This document shows, in pieces, positions 8,223 to 18,479 of a stretch of DNA of 64,000 nucleotides (positions are counted from its first letter, which is position 1; each line of letters opens with the position of its first letter). The position numbers and the translations under genes are program-made. Below the pieces are notes generated by a model. The model did not search any database. It had not been told where the DNA came from and worked only from the letters and a program-made list of their open reading frames with translations. The stretch spans positions 1-64,000 of the forward strand of contig CAKUVI010000006.1 in the NCBI GenBank assembly GCA_934699095.1, in the 5' to 3' direction. The stretch comes from an uncultured Bacteroidales bacterium (GTDB lineage Bacteria > Bacteroidota > Bacteroidia > Bacteroidales > WCHB1-69).

Positions 8223-11200
8223 ATGAAAAAAAATCTACTGATTTTGTTAATGGTACTTGTCGCGCCGTTCCTGATGAAGGCTCAGGACTCCAGCGAAGTG
8301 ACCATCGGTACGGGAACCTCGACGTCCTATACGCCGGGATTCTACCCGTACTACAAGAACACTTGGTTTGAGGCAATTTATTCCGCGGATGAAATCGGAC
8401 AGCCGGGTTTAATCACCTCATTGTCGCTCAATTATTCCACGTCGTATGCGTACACATGTTCGGATATCCGGATTTACATGGGACACAGGTCAACTTCCAC
8501 GCACGCCAACAATACCGATTGGACTCCACTGGCAGATCTGACATTGGTTTATGAGGGAGCCAACATGACAATAGGTGCCCAGAGCGGTTGGAACCAGTAT
8601 GAGCTTACAAATCCGTTCCTCTATGACGGAACCGACAATTTAGTGGTAGTTTTTGCCAAAAAAGCACCGAATTGGAGCTCTAGTTTGACAGTCTATTACA
8701 CTTCAATGGCCAATACCTGTTTGTACCGTTACAGTGACTCCGATGAAGGATATGCAGAATACCCTACAGCTTCAGGTACATTATCAGGCATGAGACCTAA
8801 CGTGAAACTCCTCATCGGAAACCCCGACTGTATGCCACCGGCTGGCGTCCAGATTGCCAACATAGGCACTTACGATTGTACCATCACTTGGAACAACGAA
8901 GAAGGCGACAACTTCATCTATCAGTACAAAACCCCAGATCAGGATTGGGAAGACGCAGCTGAATACACAACATTTGATTCTGAAGTTGAGTTGACCTCTT
9001 TGTCAGCTAACTCCACCTACAATTTCCGTATTAAAAGAGACTGCTCAGATGAAAGCAGTATATGGGTGACAAAAATTTTCAAAACATATACCGTCCTTGC
9101 AACAATTCCATACAGCAACGACTTCTCGGATGATGAAGAGAATGCACAATGGCAGCTCTCCTCTACAGCTTCTAACCATTGGTTTATCGGTACTGCCACT
9201 TCCTATGAAAACGATGGGGTCGACAAATCTCTCTATATCAGTAATGACGCCATCGGCACATATCTTGCTGATACAATTACAGGATTCTACTATGCGGAAC
9301 GCTTTATTGATTTCGGTGAAACACCGAGTTCCTACACATTTACTGTTGACTGGAAAGCTTCAGGAAATCAGAATGGCAATAGTGTGACCTCTGGCATAAT
9401 AGCATATCTACGTCCAGGTGATGAGCCAACCCCGTCAGGCTGGCCGTCATACGTTAACGAATACTCCCTCTTTGACGCCCAAATGCTTGACTGGGAGCAC
9501 GCCGAGTTCCAGACAGACAACCTCTCAGGCGTCATGAAACTCCAGTTCCTGGTTTGGGGATTGCAGGCAGAAAGTGCCCATGAGGTGCTCCCGGCCATCG
9601 ACAACATCACAATCACCGAAACCGAGTGCATCACTCCTGCCGTTGACTCTATAGTGACAACCGCGAACACTGCAACGATATATCACAATGGTCCGGCTGA
9701 TGCCGACTATTATGTACTTTATCGCAAGGCATCTGACGGCGCTGCCGGAAACCAATCCACAATGGTAAGCGGCAATATCTTCACCCTTGAAGACCTCCAG
9801 CCTGCAACTGACTATTACGTATGGATTGCACAACTCTGTGGCTCAGATACATCAATCTTCCATTATGGTGTTCCATTTACAACCAAGTGCGGCATAATCG
9901 TTGTTACTGACGAGAATGCTTGGCTTGAGTCTTTCGAATCCCAACCAAACTGCTGGGATTTTGAAAGTGGTGAAGAAGTTGTAAGTTTCTATGCTGATGG
10001 TTACATTGGCCATGGTTATGGAAACTACACTGCCGAGGCAATAACTCCTCCCATCGATGTTACCGCTGTAACCACCCCTTACGTTTCATTCGACGAACAA
10101 GCCTCAGACTATGACGACAGTGGTGTTTCTGACCATATGTATATCTATTACCGTACCGTTGACGGTGATGAGACAGGCGAATGGGTAAAACTTTATGGTG
10201 TCAGCGATGTGAATGTTGAATTCACCAATTATAAGATCCCATTGCCGGAAGGTTTGGCCACAATCCAATTGAAACTCGAACTCTTAGGTAATGGCGATGA
10301 TGCTGACGGATGCTTCATAGACAACCTTTCGGTATATAACGAGGAGAATCCAATAAGCTGTCTGCTTCCTTTCGACCTCGCAGTAGCAGCCGTAACATCT
10401 TCATCTGTTGATCTTACTTGGGTGAATGCCACCGAAACTCCAATGACTCTTTCATACAAGAAAATCTCTGAAACCGAATACACTGTTTTGGAAAATGTGG
10501 AACTCACTGATGGCGTTTATCATATCGATGGTCTTGAAGCATCTACAGAATATCAATGGCGTTTGTCGATGCAATGTGGTGAAGAATTGCTCCAAACTCA
10601 AGTCAAGACTTTCGCAACCACTTGTGCTCCTATTACAGAAGTTCCTGTTTATTGGGATTTTGAAAGCGGTAACACTGCCGGAACATACGACAACCCGCTT
10701 CCTGAATGTTGGCTAAGAACAGGTGTAAGCTACTATTATCCTTATGCTGTCAGTTCAACCAATTCATACGAAGGTTCATATAGTTTGTATAACTATGCAA
10801 ACAATGACAACATAGTAGTGATGAGAGGCGTGGATCCTGACGCACTCAATATTGCAGAACTTCAACTTTCATTCTGGTCAAGGACAACATTCGCTAATGG
10901 CGACAGCATAATCATTGGTGTTATGTCGTCTCCGGATAACATTGAAACATTCAAGACTCTTGCAACTGTTCACATATCAAATGTTTATGACTTTTATGAA
11001 GTGCCATTGTCACTTTACGAAGAAGGTGACGGCATGTATTTGGCTTTCCGCTATAAATCTACAAACAGCTCTGGTAGCTACATTGACAACCTTACTTTGG
11101 AAAATATCCCAGAATGTCCTAAGCCTTTCAATCTGACAGCTTCCAACGTGACAAATACAACTGCAACTTTGTCTTGGGAGTCAGTGTCAGATGAAGTTAA

Positions 11201-14135
11201 TGTATATTACAAGTCTGAGGATGCAGAAGAATACACTGTTATTGAAAATGTATCCTTGGACGAAGAAGGCTTTTTATTGGAAGAACTTTCTCCGGCAACA
11301 TGGTATCAATGGTACGTCGGAGCCATTTGCGAAGACACCGTTGTGACAAGCCAGGTAAAAACTTTCCTGACATTATGTGAGGTCATTACCGAAATGCCTT
11401 ATTTCAACAATTTCGACAACAGTGTCACCAATGATCCTCCGCTCTGCTGGTCTCAAATCAACCCGTACAACGGATTCCCGAAGGTTACAACCGGCAATAC
11501 ATATAACGGTTCGGCTAAGAAATTAGAAATTAGAAACGCATACTCTGGCGGTGGCACTCCATCTTACGCCGTGTTCCCGCAGTTTGCACAAGATCTCTCT
11601 GAACTCCAAGTAACATTCTGGCACCGCAAAGAAGGTTCCTCATCAGGAACATTCAGCGTTGGTTATATGACTGATCCTTCAAATGCAAACACTTTTGTTG
11701 AACTTTGGTCAACAAACGGCAGCGCCGCCACAACAACCTATACCTATCAGGTTGTTGAGTTCTCTTCATTGGCTGAAGACGAAGATTATGACCCAGAAGC
11801 GCCACGCTTCATCGCGTTCAAATACAATTGTACCACTAACTGGTATTGGTTTGTTGATGATGTAACCGTTGAACCCATTCCTGCATGTGATGCGGCATCA
11901 GATCTCGAAAAACTCTCCACGACGGCCACAACTGCAACTTTGACATGGAATAATGCTTCAGAAAACACCAACATCTCTTACAAAAAGAGCACTGAAACGG
12001 CATGGACTACAATCGAGGGCATTACCATAGATGAGGATGGCAATTACACAATCGAGAACCTCGAACCAATAACTACCTATAATTGGAGAGTCGAAAATGT
12101 TTGCGAAGATGGTTCTGTCGTTTATAGTCTGGTAGCTGTATTCACGACAGAATGTGCAGATTTCGAGGCTCCGTTTTTGGAGGAGTTCTCTTCATCTTCC
12201 CTGCCACAATGTTGGAAGATGTATAAGGGCCTTGCCAGTGATATATTCAATGGACAAGGCTTCACTTCCACATCTGCTGGCTGGTATAGCTCTTCTTCTT
12301 ACATCTTTACAGATGGCCACTACTATTTGAACATTTACGGGACAAGTAAGTACGATTGGCTTGTCACTCCGAATATAGATTTGAGCAATCTTGCCAATCC
12401 TGCTCTTTCATTTGACTTGGCACTTACCGAGTATGCATCTACAAACCCGATTACACCTGGTGACCAGGCTGATGACAAATTCATCGTTGCTGTCTCAACC
12501 GACGGCGGTCTTACTTGGAACGCTGCCAATGCAATAGTTTGGGATAACACTGGTAACGGCGACTATTCTTACGACAATATCTCTTCTACGGGTCAAACCA
12601 TTTACATTCCATTGACTCAATACGCTAACCAAACCATCAAGATCGCCTTCTATGGAGAATCAACAATTGATGGCGGCGACAATAATCTGCATATCGACAA
12701 TGTCTCAGTTGACGAGATGCCGACTTGCATGCCTCCTGCGAACTTGTCTATTTCCGAAATTACTGACAACTCAGCAACTGTAACTTGGGTATCTCAAGGC
12801 GAGGAAACATCTTGGATCTTTGAATATAAAGAGGCTGGCGAAACTGATTGGGAAGAGATGACTGTAACTACCCCTGAGGTTCAGCTTACAGGTTTGACAA
12901 CATTGACATATTATGATGTACGAGTTAAAGCTGATTGTGGAGACGAGACATCCACATATACCAGCGGTAGCTTCGTTACAATCTGTGGAGCAGAAAATCA
13001 ATGTACATACTCTATAGAAATGACCGATGAATATGGCGATGGATGGAATGGTTGTGAAGTCATAGTGATACAAAATGGTATCGAGCTGGCTGTTCTTACT
13101 ATTGACTATGGCGGCGCTGGAACTCCAATAACCGAAACATTCAACTTGTGCGACGGCATTGAAACCGAGTTTGTTTGGTCTGAAGGATCATGGGCAAGTG
13201 AAGTAGGCTTCACAATTTACGATCCTAACGGCACCGTTATAGTAGAACAACCGCAAGGTTCTATGGCTAACTTTGCTTCAGGCACTGCAATCCACACATT
13301 CACAACCGATTGTCAGGGTTCAGGTCCTGCAGAGTGCGTTGTTCCTACAGCATTGGCAGTGAACGGCATCACAGAGACCGCAGCAACCGCAACCTGGACA
13401 GCAGGTGGCAATGAGACAGCTTGGAAGCTGCAATACAAGACCGCAGCAGCCACCAGCTGGGGTTCAGAAATTGACGTAAATACGACTCCATCCTACCAGA
13501 TGACAGGTCTGACCGCAGGCACCGAGTATCAGGTGCGCGTCAAGGCTGTTTGCGGTGACGGCAACGAGAGCCAATGGACAGAAGCTATTGCATTCACCAC
13601 CAACTCTTCATCTGTTGAGCCATGTAACACACCTACCAACGTTGCTGCATCCAACATCACCAAGGAGAGCATGACCATCACATGGAATGCCAACGGCGCA
13701 AGCAAGTGGAACCTGCAGTACCGCGTTGTAAACGGCACATGGAGCACCGTGACAGTCGAGGGCAACCCGACTTACACTATCACCGACCTCACGGAGGCCA
13801 CCGAGTACCAGATCCAGGTACAGGCAGTGTGCGACGGCGCAACAAGTCCGTGGAGCACGATGATCAGCCAGAGCACGGGCATCAACGCCCGCCTGATGGG
13901 CAGCATCTCGCTGTATCCTAACCCGGCAAGCAACTACGTTGACGTTCGCGTGAGCGACAACGACATCGCAGTAAGCCGTCTTGAGGTTTACGACGTGTAT
14001 GGCAAGCTCATCAACGAGGTTGAGGTAATCGAGAATCCAACGAGAATCAACGTTGAAAACCTTGCAAGCGGCATGTATTTCGTGAAGGTAATCACCAACG
14101 ACGGTGTCGCAACCAAAAATTTCATCAAAAAATAA
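8223..14135 (+). CDS. Large T9SS-exported surface protein with fibronectin type III repeats
   Basis: Exported protein of 1970 residues when started at the ATG at 8223; this gives the signal peptide KKNLLILLMVLVAPFLMKA, so the upstream in-frame start at 8178 is unlikely. The body alternates fibronectin type III-like domains (CMPPANLSISEITDNSATVTW, GLTTLTYYDVRVKADCG) with 150-200 residue jelly-roll segments of the choice-of-anchor/MAM type (YWDFESGNTAG, FWSRTTF, IDNLTLENIPEC). At least eight fn3-like units can be seen, two or three of them in tandem near the end. The last 80 residues are a T9SS type A sorting domain: SISLYPNPASNYVDV, GKLINE, LASGMYFVKV. A role in adhesion or as a scaffold for secreted activity is inferred; no catalytic domain was recognised. 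Confidence 0.88.
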   Translation: MKKNLLILLMVLVAPFLMKAQDSSEVTIGTGTSTSYTPGFYPYYKNTWFEAIYSADEIGQPGLITSLSLNYSTSYAYTCSDIRIYMGHRSTSTHANNTDWTPLADLTLVYEGANMTIGAQSGWNQYELTNPFLYDGTDNLVVVFAKKAPNWSSSLTVYYTSMANTCLYRYSDSDEGYAEYPTASGTLSGMRPNVKLLIGNPDCMPPAGVQIANIGTYDCTITWNNEEGDNFIYQYKTPDQDWEDAAEYTTFDSEVELTSLSANSTYNFRIKRDCSDESSIWVTKIFKTYTVLATIPYSNDFSDDEENAQWQLSSTASNHWFIGTATSYENDGVDKSLYISNDAIGTYLADTITGFYYAERFIDFGETPSSYTFTVDWKASGNQNGNSVTSGIIAYLRPGDEPTPSGWPSYVNEYSLFDAQMLDWEHAEFQTDNLSGVMKLQFLVWGLQAESAHEVLPAIDNITITETECITPAVDSIVTTANTATIYHNGPADADYYVLYRKASDGAAGNQSTMVSGNIFTLEDLQPATDYYVWIAQLCGSDTSIFHYGVPFTTKCGIIVVTDENAWLESFESQPNCWDFESGEEVVSFYADGYIGHGYGNYTAEAITPPIDVTAVTTPYVSFDEQASDYDDSGVSDHMYIYYRTVDGDETGEWVKLYGVSDVNVEFTNYKIPLPEGLATIQLKLELLGNGDDADGCFIDNLSVYNEENPISCLLPFDLAVAAVTSSSVDLTWVNATETPMTLSYKKISETEYTVLENVELTDGVYHIDGLEASTEYQWRLSMQCGEELLQTQVKTFATTCAPITEVPVYWDFESGNTAGTYDNPLPECWLRTGVSYYYPYAVSSTNSYEGSYSLYNYANNDNIVVMRGVDPDALNIAELQLSFWSRTTFANGDSIIIGVMSSPDNIETFKTLATVHISNVYDFYEVPLSLYEEGDGMYLAFRYKSTNSSGSYIDNLTLENIPECPKPFNLTASNVTNTTATLSWESVSDEVNVYYKSEDAEEYTVIENVSLDEEGFLLEELSPATWYQWYVGAICEDTVVTSQVKTFLTLCEVITEMPYFNNFDNSVTNDPPLCWSQINPYNGFPKVTTGNTYNGSAKKLEIRNAYSGGGTPSYAVFPQFAQDLSELQVTFWHRKEGSSSGTFSVGYMTDPSNANTFVELWSTNGSAATTTYTYQVVEFSSLAEDEDYDPEAPRFIAFKYNCTTNWYWFVDDVTVEPIPACDAASDLEKLSTTATTATLTWNNASENTNISYKKSTETAWTTIEGITIDEDGNYTIENLEPITTYNWRVENVCEDGSVVYSLVAVFTTECADFEAPFLEEFSSSSLPQCWKMYKGLASDIFNGQGFTSTSAGWYSSSSYIFTDGHYYLNIYGTSKYDWLVTPNIDLSNLANPALSFDLALTEYASTNPITPGDQADDKFIVAVSTDGGLTWNAANAIVWDNTGNGDYSYDNISSTGQTIYIPLTQYANQTIKIAFYGESTIDGGDNNLHIDNVSVDEMPTCMPPANLSISEITDNSATVTWVSQGEETSWIFEYKEAGETDWEEMTVTTPEVQLTGLTTLTYYDVRVKADCGDETSTYTSGSFVTICGAENQCTYSIEMTDEYGDGWNGCEVIVIQNGIELAVLTIDYGGAGTPITETFNLCDGIETEFVWSEGSWASEVGFTIYDPNGTVIVEQPQGSMANFASGTAIHTFTTDCQGSGPAECVVPTALAVNGITETAATATWTAGGNETAWKLQYKTAAATSWGSEIDVNTTPSYQMTGLTAGTEYQVRVKAVCGDGNESQWTEAIAFTTNSSSVEPCNTPTNVAASNITKESMTITWNANGASKWNLQYRVVNGTWSTVTVEGNPTYTITDLTEATEYQIQVQAVCDGATSPWSTMISQSTGINARLMGSISLYPNPASNYVDVRVSDNDIAVSRLEVYDVYGKLINEVEVIENPTRINVENLASGMYFVKVITNDGVATKNFIKK

Positions 14136-14330
14136 TCCCACATAAAATACGATTTTGTAGAGACGGACAATCGTCCGTCTCTTTTTTTTTATATATCGTC
14201 CGTTTTTTATATAATAACCGCAATTTTTTTATTGGCAGAGACGGACGGCCGTTCGTCTCAACGGGAAATAATCCCACGAAAATACGATTACGGGGGGAAC
14301 GGCCGTCCGTTTTTTATAATGGTGGCCGCG
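14131..14330. repeat. Duplicated hairpin-bearing spacer
   Basis: The segment ATAATCCCACxxAAAATACGATT occurs at about 14134 and again at about 14269, roughly 135 bp apart. Each copy is followed by a GACGG/CCGTC hairpin. A further near-perfect palindrome, GAGACGGACGGCCGTTCGTCTC without break, lies at 14238-14259. The gap 14136-14417 holds no gene. It looks like a tandem duplication of the 3' end of the upstream transcription unit that then diverged. Confidence 0.6.
14159..14190 (+). terminator. Intrinsic terminator after the fn3 protein
   Basis: A perfect 10 bp stem, AGAGACGGAC / GTCCGTCTCT at 14159-14168 and 14173-14182, has an AATC loop and is followed by a run of T residues. Confidence 0.9.
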
Positions 14331-14373
14331 AATGAAAAAAATTGGTGATATTCTCCTGTTTAAAAAAAAAGAC

Positions 14374-14381
14374 TATCTTTG
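14374..14381 (+). promoter_or_regulatory. -7 element TATCTTTG for the DUF1846 gene
   Basis: An exact TAnnTTTG match 36 bp before the ATG at 14418. The leader would be short, under 35 nt. Confidence 0.65.
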
Positions 14382-14417
14382 CACCCCGTATTCTCAACTC
14401 TTAATATCCATTTTATT

Positions 14418-15884
14418 ATGAAGACAGGTTTTGATAACGGGAAGTATCTGAAAATTCAATCAGAACACATCAAAGAGCGCATCGCTCAATTCGGGCATAA
14501 ACTTTATTTGGAATTCGGCGGGAAGTTATATGATGACTTTCATGCCAGCAGGGTTTTGCCAGGTTTCCAACCAGACAGCAAATTGCGAATGCTCACTCAG
14601 TTGCAGGATGATGCTGAGATTGTAATCGTAATAAGTGCTTTTGATATTGAGAAGAACAAGATTCGTGGCGATTTAGGCATCACATACGATGAGGATGTTT
14701 TGCGCCTTCGCGATATCTTTATAGCCAGAGGCTTTATAGTCAGTGGTGTTGTTATCACCCATTACAACGGACAGGCGAGTGCTATAGCCTATCGTGAGCG
14801 ATTAGAACGTATGGGCGTGAGAGTCTATTATCACTATTTGATAGAAGGCTATCCCACCAATGTTGACCTGATAGATTCGCCTGACGGTTTTGGGCGGAAC
14901 GAGTATGTTGAGACTACACGTCCTCTGGTTGTTGTAACAGCTCCGGGACCTGGCAGTGGTAAGATGGCGGTGTGTTTGAGTCAGCTATATCAGGAGAATG
15001 AAAGGGGAATCAAGGCTGGTTATGCCAAATTTGAGACCTTCCCCATCTGGAATCTGTCGTTGAAACATCCTGTCAACATTGCGTATGAAGCTGCGACTGC
15101 TGATTTGGATGACGTGAATATGATTGATCCGTTCCATCTTGAGGCATACGGCAAGATGGCTGTCAACTATAACCGTGACATTGAGATTTTTCCTGTCTTG
15201 AATGCCATTTTTGAGGGTATTTACGGGGAAAACCCATACAAATCGCCCACCGATATGGGGGTGAATATGGCCGGTTACTGCATCTCGGATGACGAGGTGT
15301 GCTGCGATGCTTCCAAAGATGAGATTATACGCCGTTATTTTACAGCATTGTGCAACGTGGTGGACGGGAAATCCACGGAACATGAGGTAAACAAGATCTC
15401 TCTGTTGCTCAAGCGTGCTCAGGTGACGGCCGAAAACCGCAAGTCCATCATCGCCGCCCGTCAGCGGAGAGAAGAGTCAGGTGTTGCTGCATCGGCCATC
15501 GAGCTTGCCGACGGCACAATCATTACTGCCAAGACAAGTCCGCTATTAGGTCCATGCGCCGCACTCCTGCTGAATGCAACCAAGTATCTGGCCGGCATTG
15601 ACCACAGTGTCAAACTGATACCTCAAGCTATGATAGAACCTATACAGGCAACCAAAGTCAGTCTGCTGCATGGCCACAACCCGAGGCTCCACACCGATGA
15701 AGTGCTGGTTGCCCTTTCCATGCTCAGCTTGAACGATGACAACTGCCGCAAGGCCTTGGAGTGCCTTCCTCAACTTGATGGATGTCAAGCACATTCCACC
15801 GTTATGCTTAGTGAGGTGGACCATAAAATTTTCAAAAAGTTAGGAATAGGCCTTACATGTGAACCGGTGAAAAAGACAAAGTGA
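14418..15884 (+). CDS. DUF1846 family protein
   Basis: Cytosolic protein of 488 residues, the usual DUF1846 length. The first 40 residues (GFDNGKYLKIQSEHIKERI and FGGKLYDDFHASRVLPGFQP) are highly characteristic of the family. A phosphate-loop-like APGPGSGKMAVCLSQLY lies near residue 180, suggesting nucleotide binding. A second conserved region is GVNMAGYCISDDEVC. Structures of family members are known but the biochemical role is not settled, so no function is assigned. The ATG at 14418 was chosen over an upstream TTG at 14379, because the TTG lies in the promoter box. Confidence 0.9.
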   Translation: MKTGFDNGKYLKIQSEHIKERIAQFGHKLYLEFGGKLYDDFHASRVLPGFQPDSKLRMLTQLQDDAEIVIVISAFDIEKNKIRGDLGITYDEDVLRLRDIFIARGFIVSGVVITHYNGQASAIAYRERLERMGVRVYYHYLIEGYPTNVDLIDSPDGFGRNEYVETTRPLVVVTAPGPGSGKMAVCLSQLYQENERGIKAGYAKFETFPIWNLSLKHPVNIAYEAATADLDDVNMIDPFHLEAYGKMAVNYNRDIEIFPVLNAIFEGIYGENPYKSPTDMGVNMAGYCISDDEVCCDASKDEIIRRYFTALCNVVDGKSTEHEVNKISLLLKRAQVTAENRKSIIAARQRREESGVAASAIELADGTIITAKTSPLLGPCAALLLNATKYLAGIDHSVKLIPQAMIEPIQATKVSLLHGHNPRLHTDEVLVALSMLSLNDDNCRKALECLPQLDGCQAHSTVMLSEVDHKIFKKLGIGLTCEPVKKTK

Positions 15885-15916
15885 GTTTTTTTTCAGAGGA
15901 ATTTCCATGAAAAATC

Positions 15917-15930
15917 ATTGTCGCGACAAT
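15917..15930. promoter_or_regulatory. Perfect 14 bp palindrome upstream of TonB receptor gene
   Basis: ATTGTCGCGACAAT is a perfect palindrome about 40 bp before the -7 box of the downstream TonB-receptor gene, followed by a second partial copy ACAATTGTGGCG. The position suits an operator. No regulator gene adjoins it. Confidence 0.45.
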
Positions 15931-15968
15931 GACAATTGTGGCGAAACGGTTCGTTACTGTTTTTTTAC

Positions 15969-15976
15969 TACCTTTG
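15969..15976 (+). promoter_or_regulatory. -7 element TACCTTTG for the TonB receptor gene
   Basis: An exact TAnnTTTG match with the start codon 27 bp downstream. Confidence 0.6.
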
Positions 15977-16002
15977 CGGCCTGATTTTACTATTTTGGAA
16001 AA

Positions 16003-18402
16003 ATGCTGAAAAGGGCGTCGTATCTGGTATTATTGTTGGTCTCGTTGTGTGGGTTTGCACTCGGACAGGGAACCCGTATCACTTTGTATGGTACCATAAG
16101 GGATGCTTCAAATGGGGAATCACTGTTAGGAGTTTATGTTGTACTTAACAACCTTGCTGCGGCATCTGATGTGCAAGGAGGTGTGACCAATGAGTCGGGA
16201 TACTATTCCATATCAGTGGCTCCAGGTACATACAGGCTGACAGTCAATTATTTAGGTTATAAAACAATAACTGATACGGTCAGGTTGACGGGCAATAAGA
16301 TGATGAAGTTCGATCTCGAGCCGGCAGCTATCGAAGGGGAGGAGGTGGTGATCCAAGGCGAGAGTTCGCGTAACAACGTTCACAGTGGAGAAGTGGGTAG
16401 GATGACCATGAGCGTGGAGTCCATAAAGGCGATACCCGCACTTATGGGAGAGGCTGATGTCATAAAGTCGGTTCAGTTGCTGCCAGGTGTGCAGTCGGGA
16501 GGGGAGGGGAATTCTGGTTTTTATGTCCGCGGAGGCGGCACCGATCAGAACCTGATACTCCTTGACGAGGCCACGATATACAACGCCAACCATCTGTTCG
16601 GCTTCTTTTCTGTTTTTAATGTTGATGCGGTCAAGAACATAGAAATGATAAAATCCGGGATGCCAGCTTATTATGGCGGCAGGGCTGCCTCCATACTCAA
16701 TGTCGCTCAGAAGGAGGGCAACCTCAAGCGTTGGGAGGTGGATGGCGGCTTGGGCCTTATATTCTCCCATCTCACTGTTCAGGGTCCGATCAAGAAGAAC
16801 AAATCGTCACTCCTTATCTCGGCACGCAGAACCTATGCCGATGTCCTGATTCAGCCTTTTCTCAAGAAGACATCCCCCTTGAAAGGCATGGATTTCTATT
16901 TCTACGACATAAACGCCAAGTTCAATGTTGTCATCAACGACAGGCATAGGCTTTACTTTGGCGCATATTACGGCAAGGACGTTTACGGGTTCAAGTCGAA
17001 CTCGCAGAACACACTGATGACCTTCAACTGGGGCAATGCGGCGGCTTCGGCGCGCTGGAACTTTATAATCGCCAACCGTCTATTCCTCAACACTTCCGCC
17101 ACTTTCAGTTACTATGACTTTGACACTGAGATGCGTATCAATCCATACTCGCTGAATATTGTGTCCGGAGTGCGCGACTATGCACTTAAAAGCGAGCTGA
17201 CATGGTTGCCAACACCAAAACACAACATACGAATGGGGTTCCATGAAACCCTGCACGACTGCATTCCAGGCCAGTTCGCAGTGCAGGCCGGAGTGAACAA
17301 CAACTTCAACTTACCTCCTTCTCAGCATTATTATGGAAACGAATTCAGTCTTTTTGCACATGACGAATACGACATCAACAGTCACTGGAAACTCAATTTC
17401 GGACTGAGATACACATACTTCACGCACCTCGGTCCATTCAACCGCTTTGTGGTTGATGAATTCGGAAATATCACCGATTCTGTCAAATACAACAAGTTTT
17501 CAAGCATATCCCATTACAACAGGGTGGAACCGCGTTTCGCTCTTCGCTGGCTTATTGATTCCTCACTGTCAATCAAGGCATCTGCTACTCTCAACTATCA
17601 ATTCATGCATCAGATTTCAATAGCGGGGATATCCTTGCCCACCGACGTGTGGATGCCTTCCACAGACTTGATCAAACCTCAAACCGTGTTCCAATACACA
17701 CTTGGCGTCTTCAAGAATTTCCATCATGATATGTTTGAAACGTATATCGATTTGTATTTCAAACACATGTACAATCTTGCTGAGTATAGGGAAGGAATAA
17801 GCATAACCGATGTCACCCTTAATCCTGACCAACTCTTCGTCTTCGGCAAGGGATATGCCTACGGTGCCGAGTTCTATATCAAAAAATCGAAGGGCCGTTT
17901 CACGGGTTTCATCGGATATACATTGGGCTTTACCCGCAGACAGTTCGACGAGCTCAACGGCGGAAAGCCATTCTGGGCCAAGTACGACCGTCGTCATGAC
18001 GTGTCCATCAGCCTTACATACGAGATTCTCCGCAACAAGTTGAGCGTGTCGGCTTTGTGGGTGTTCCAGTCGGGCAACACAATGACAGTGCCGCTTGGGT
18101 ACTATCTCTACATGGGCTCTGTGGTTACCGAGTACAGCGGCAGAAATGAATATAGAGTGAACCCGTATCACAGATTGGATCTCTCGGTGGATTGGACTAT
18201 AAAGAAAACATCCAGATTCGAGACAGGTCTTAATTTTTCAGTATATAATGTGTACAATCGGCAGAATCCGTTCTTGGTTTTCTTTGAAACATCGGCAAGT
18301 TCTGAAAATGGCGACATAACCTCTTTCAAGATGCAAAATCACGCCTATCAAATGAGCCTGTTCCCAATCATTCCTTCTGTCATGTGGACCTTCAGATTTT
18401 GA
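16003..18402 (+). CDS. TonB-dependent receptor with carboxypeptidase-like regulatory domain
   Basis: Outer-membrane TonB-dependent transporter, 799 residues. A signal peptide (LKRASYLVLLLVSLCGFALG) is followed by a carboxypeptidase D-like beta-sandwich (about residues 24-115: LYGTIRDASNGESLLGVYV, SGYYSISVAPGTYRLTVNYLGY). The plug domain follows (about 120-235: GEADVIKSVQLLPGVQ, GFYVRGGGTDQNLILLDEA). The 22-strand barrel ends in the aromatic C terminus VMWTFRF. There is no SusD partner nearby, so it is not a standard Sus-type glycan transporter. The substrate is unknown. The preceding palindrome at 15917 could regulate it. The downstream beta-helix-like gene begins 78 bp later with its own weak promoter, so co-transcription is uncertain. 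Confidence 0.92.
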   Translation: MLKRASYLVLLLVSLCGFALGQGTRITLYGTIRDASNGESLLGVYVVLNNLAAASDVQGGVTNESGYYSISVAPGTYRLTVNYLGYKTITDTVRLTGNKMMKFDLEPAAIEGEEVVIQGESSRNNVHSGEVGRMTMSVESIKAIPALMGEADVIKSVQLLPGVQSGGEGNSGFYVRGGGTDQNLILLDEATIYNANHLFGFFSVFNVDAVKNIEMIKSGMPAYYGGRAASILNVAQKEGNLKRWEVDGGLGLIFSHLTVQGPIKKNKSSLLISARRTYADVLIQPFLKKTSPLKGMDFYFYDINAKFNVVINDRHRLYFGAYYGKDVYGFKSNSQNTLMTFNWGNAAASARWNFIIANRLFLNTSATFSYYDFDTEMRINPYSLNIVSGVRDYALKSELTWLPTPKHNIRMGFHETLHDCIPGQFAVQAGVNNNFNLPPSQHYYGNEFSLFAHDEYDINSHWKLNFGLRYTYFTHLGPFNRFVVDEFGNITDSVKYNKFSSISHYNRVEPRFALRWLIDSSLSIKASATLNYQFMHQISIAGISLPTDVWMPSTDLIKPQTVFQYTLGVFKNFHHDMFETYIDLYFKHMYNLAEYREGISITDVTLNPDQLFVFGKGYAYGAEFYIKKSKGRFTGFIGYTLGFTRRQFDELNGGKPFWAKYDRRHDVSISLTYEILRNKLSVSALWVFQSGNTMTVPLGYYLYMGSVVTEYSGRNEYRVNPYHRLDLSVDWTIKKTSRFETGLNFSVYNVYNRQNPFLVFFETSASSENGDITSFKMQNHAYQMSLFPIIPSVMWTFRF

Positions 18403-18479
18403 TTTCGAGATTCTAAAATAAATGTTACTTTCGCAAAAATTATCACACAATATAGAACTTTGAATTTTCTTTTGGGTAT

